Source of the DNA: Microvirga lotononidis
GTDB lineage: Bacteria > Pseudomonadota > Alphaproteobacteria > Rhizobiales > Beijerinckiaceae
Direction of reading: 5' to 3'
Assembly (NCBI RefSeq): GCF_034627025.1
Contig: NZ_CP141048.1
Location: 4,077,001-4,141,000 of the forward strand
Length of the DNA stretch: 64,000 nucleotides
Positions 62,812 through 64,000 of the stretch are shown here, piece after piece. Under the pieces are notes generated by a model. It was not told the DNA's origin. It saw only the letters and a program-made list of their open reading frames with translations, and did no database searches. Numbering within the stretch: the stretch's first letter is position 1; each line of letters opens with the position of its first letter. Made by a program: the position numbers and the translations under genes.

Positions 62812-64000
62812 CTATCCCTGCATCAGCCGGGGCACCCCCACGCGTGGGAGGACGCCCTCGCGCATGACGATCCGGCGCAAGGGACCGATGTTGCTCAGGG
62901 CCAGGAGCCCGGCGCCGCGCAGGAAATCGGTCGGGATCATGCCCGTGAGGAGCGTCCTGTTGAGGCCGTCCACGGCGGCCGTGCGCAGCCGGACGTCGAG
63001 ATCGCGGCTGCGCTGGTAACCTGTCAGGGTCTCGTCCGACCCGGCGGAGTGGCCCGCGTCGTGGCCGTCGACAACCGCGTCCCTGAGCGAGGCGACATCC
63101 CGGAAGCCGAGATTGAGGCCCTGGGCGCCGATAGGCGGGAACACGTGGGCGGCTTCGCCCACGAGGGCGAGATGGCGCGACCAGTAGCGGTTGACCGAGA
63201 GGCCGCTCATGGGCACGAGCCCCCGCGGGCCGTCGATGCGCATGGCGCCGAGATGCGACTGCGCCTGTCGCTCGATGGCGAGGGCTAGGGCCGCATCGTC
63301 CAAGCTGGAGAGGCGCTCCGCCTCCTCCTTGCTGGTGACCCAGACGAGGCTCGAACGGCGGCCGGGCAGGGGCACCAGGGTGAAGGGACCGTGACGGGTG
63401 TGGAATTCCGTGGACGTGTCGCGATGCTCCCGGTCGTGCGCCAGGATGACCGTCACGGCGGATTGCGGATAGGACCAGGTCTTCGCGTCGATCCCGGCAA
63501 TCTGGCGCAGCTTCGAGTTCCGCCCGTCGGCCGCGACCACGAGGCCGGCGCGGATGGTCGTGCCGCCGGCCAGGGTGAGGGCTGCGCCCTGCTCGTCCGT
63601 CGTGAAACCCGTGGCGAATTCCGGAACGAGGGTCAGGTGCTCGGCATGCCCGGCGGCCTCGGCCAGGGTCTCGACGAGGGCGACGTTCTCGATGTTCCAG
63701 CCGAAGGCGTCGAGGCCGATCTCTCCGGCCCGGAACGACGCCGGAGGCGGGCGAAACAGGCTGCCCGTGTCGTCGATGATGCGCATGATTTCCAGCGGCG
63801 ACGCTACGGAAGCGACCGCCGGCCATACGCCGAGGGCTTCCAGGAAGCGAACCGAGCCGTTGAGCAGGGCGACGGTGCGCCCGTCCCGGCGTACGTCGAG
63901 GCCGCCGATGAGAACGGTCTCGTATCCGTCACGAGCGAAGGCCAGTGCAGCGCTCAGGCCCACGGCTCCGGCGCCGACCACTGCAATGTCATAGGTGTTC
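62812..64000 (-). CDS. UbiH/UbiF/COQ6-family FAD-dependent hydroxylase (5' truncated by window edge)
   Basis: About 395 residues are visible; the start lies beyond base 64000, because the frame still reads NTYDIA upstream of the dinucleotide motif VVGAGAVGLSAALAFARDG. The second FAD-family motif is GLVVAADGRNSKLR, and the last is VGEAAHVFPPIGAQGLNLGFRDVASL. Family members hydroxylate the ubiquinone ring; which position this one acts on cannot be told from sequence alone. The gene is convergent with the AEC transporter, separated by repeat copy B. Confidence 0.9.
   Translation of the reverse strand, partial: NTYDIAVVGAGAVGLSAALAFARDGYETVLIGGLDVRRDGRTVALLNGSVRFLEALGVWPAVASVASPLEIMRIIDDTGSLFRPPPASFRAGEIGLDAFGWNIENVALVETLAEAAGHAEHLTLVPEFATGFTTDEQGAALTLAGGTTIRAGLVVAADGRNSKLRQIAGIDAKTWSYPQSAVTVILAHDREHRDTSTEFHTRHGPFTLVPLPGRRSSLVWVTSKEEAERLSSLDDAALALAIERQAQSHLGAMRIDGPRGLVPMSGLSVNRYWSRHLALVGEAAHVFPPIGAQGLNLGFRDVASLRDAVVDGHDAGHSAGSDETLTGYQRSRDLDVRLRTAAVDGLNRTLLTGMIPTDFLRGAGLLALSNIGPLRRIVMREGVLPRVGVPRLMQG

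Noticed and set aside
1..64000. CRISPR array, prophage, insertion sequence or toxin-antitoxin island
   Set aside because: No spaced direct repeats, integrase, transposase, phage structural gene or typical antitoxin pair was seen.

Overview
The window is a gene-dense, high-GC chromosomal segment of an alphaproteobacterium, most likely Rhizobiales (Hyphomicrobiales) near Microvirga, Methylobacterium or Bosea. This placement is inferred from gene content and order: the run glmU-glmS / recG-sdhE-mfd, an NDUFS4-type complex I subunit, an IalB-family protein, an HWE/HisKA_2-type kinase with an N-terminal receiver, and short intergenic palindromes typical of this order. I see no rRNA, CRISPR array, insertion sequence, prophage or plasmid functions. 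Most of the window is ordinary chromosome with a few accessory clusters.

Layout. 1-5 kb: end of a Sir2 deacetylase, a double cold-shock protein coupled to a DUF192 protein, tRNA-Arg(TCT) and tRNA-Pro(TGG) flanking an NDUFS4-like gene, a PilZ protein and a PHA synthase. 5-8.4 kb: small genes (a coupled hypothetical/cytochrome c pair, helical proteins) and a protein joining a degenerate hemerythrin-like bundle to a phasin domain, probably linked to the PHA granules made by the nearby synthase. 8.7-19.6 kb: an RND efflux pair, a prolyl oligopeptidase, a Suv3-like RNA helicase and an M20 amidohydrolase. 19.7-28.6 kb: a phosphoribosyltransferase, a complete ABC importer of the polyamine-transporter family, a TRZ/ATZ amidohydrolase, an adenine-deaminase-like enzyme and a nucleoside hydrolase; together they look like a nucleobase/nucleoside scavenging locus, so the importer's usual polyamine label is doubtful.

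29.1-34 kb: a tightly coupled minus-strand operon with a type III polyketide synthase, a methyltransferase, an FAD oxidoreductase and a second methyltransferase, with an EamA transporter upstream. Its content resembles phenolic-lipid (alkylresorcinol or alkylquinone) operons such as srsABC of Streptomyces and is the best candidate for uncharacterised chemistry. 34.7-43.4 kb: purT, a three-gene phosphorelay operon (PAS kinase, single-domain regulator, receiver-HisKA_2 kinase), a small alpha-CTD-like protein, a Na/Pi cotransporter, a DUF1127 protein and a LysR regulator. 43.4-57.6 kb: osmoregulated periplasmic glucan synthesis (opgG/D-opgH), amino-sugar synthesis (glmU, glmS), a GNAT acetyltransferase overlapping recG tail to tail, then sdhE and mfd. 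57.7-64 kb: a receiver-like protein lacking its phospho-acceptor Asp, an orphan family 5 solute-binding protein, an IalB-family protein with a strong terminator, hspQ, an AEC transporter and a truncated UbiH-family hydroxylase.

At least two families of dispersed palindromic repeats occupy intergenic gaps (near 6.1, 15.6 and 53.3 kb; and 53.8 and 62.7 kb), and further hairpins follow mfd. Start codons were moved inward from the longest open frame wherever a ribosome-binding site or domain boundary favoured an internal start. All functions are read from sequence motifs by eye; no database search was possible.
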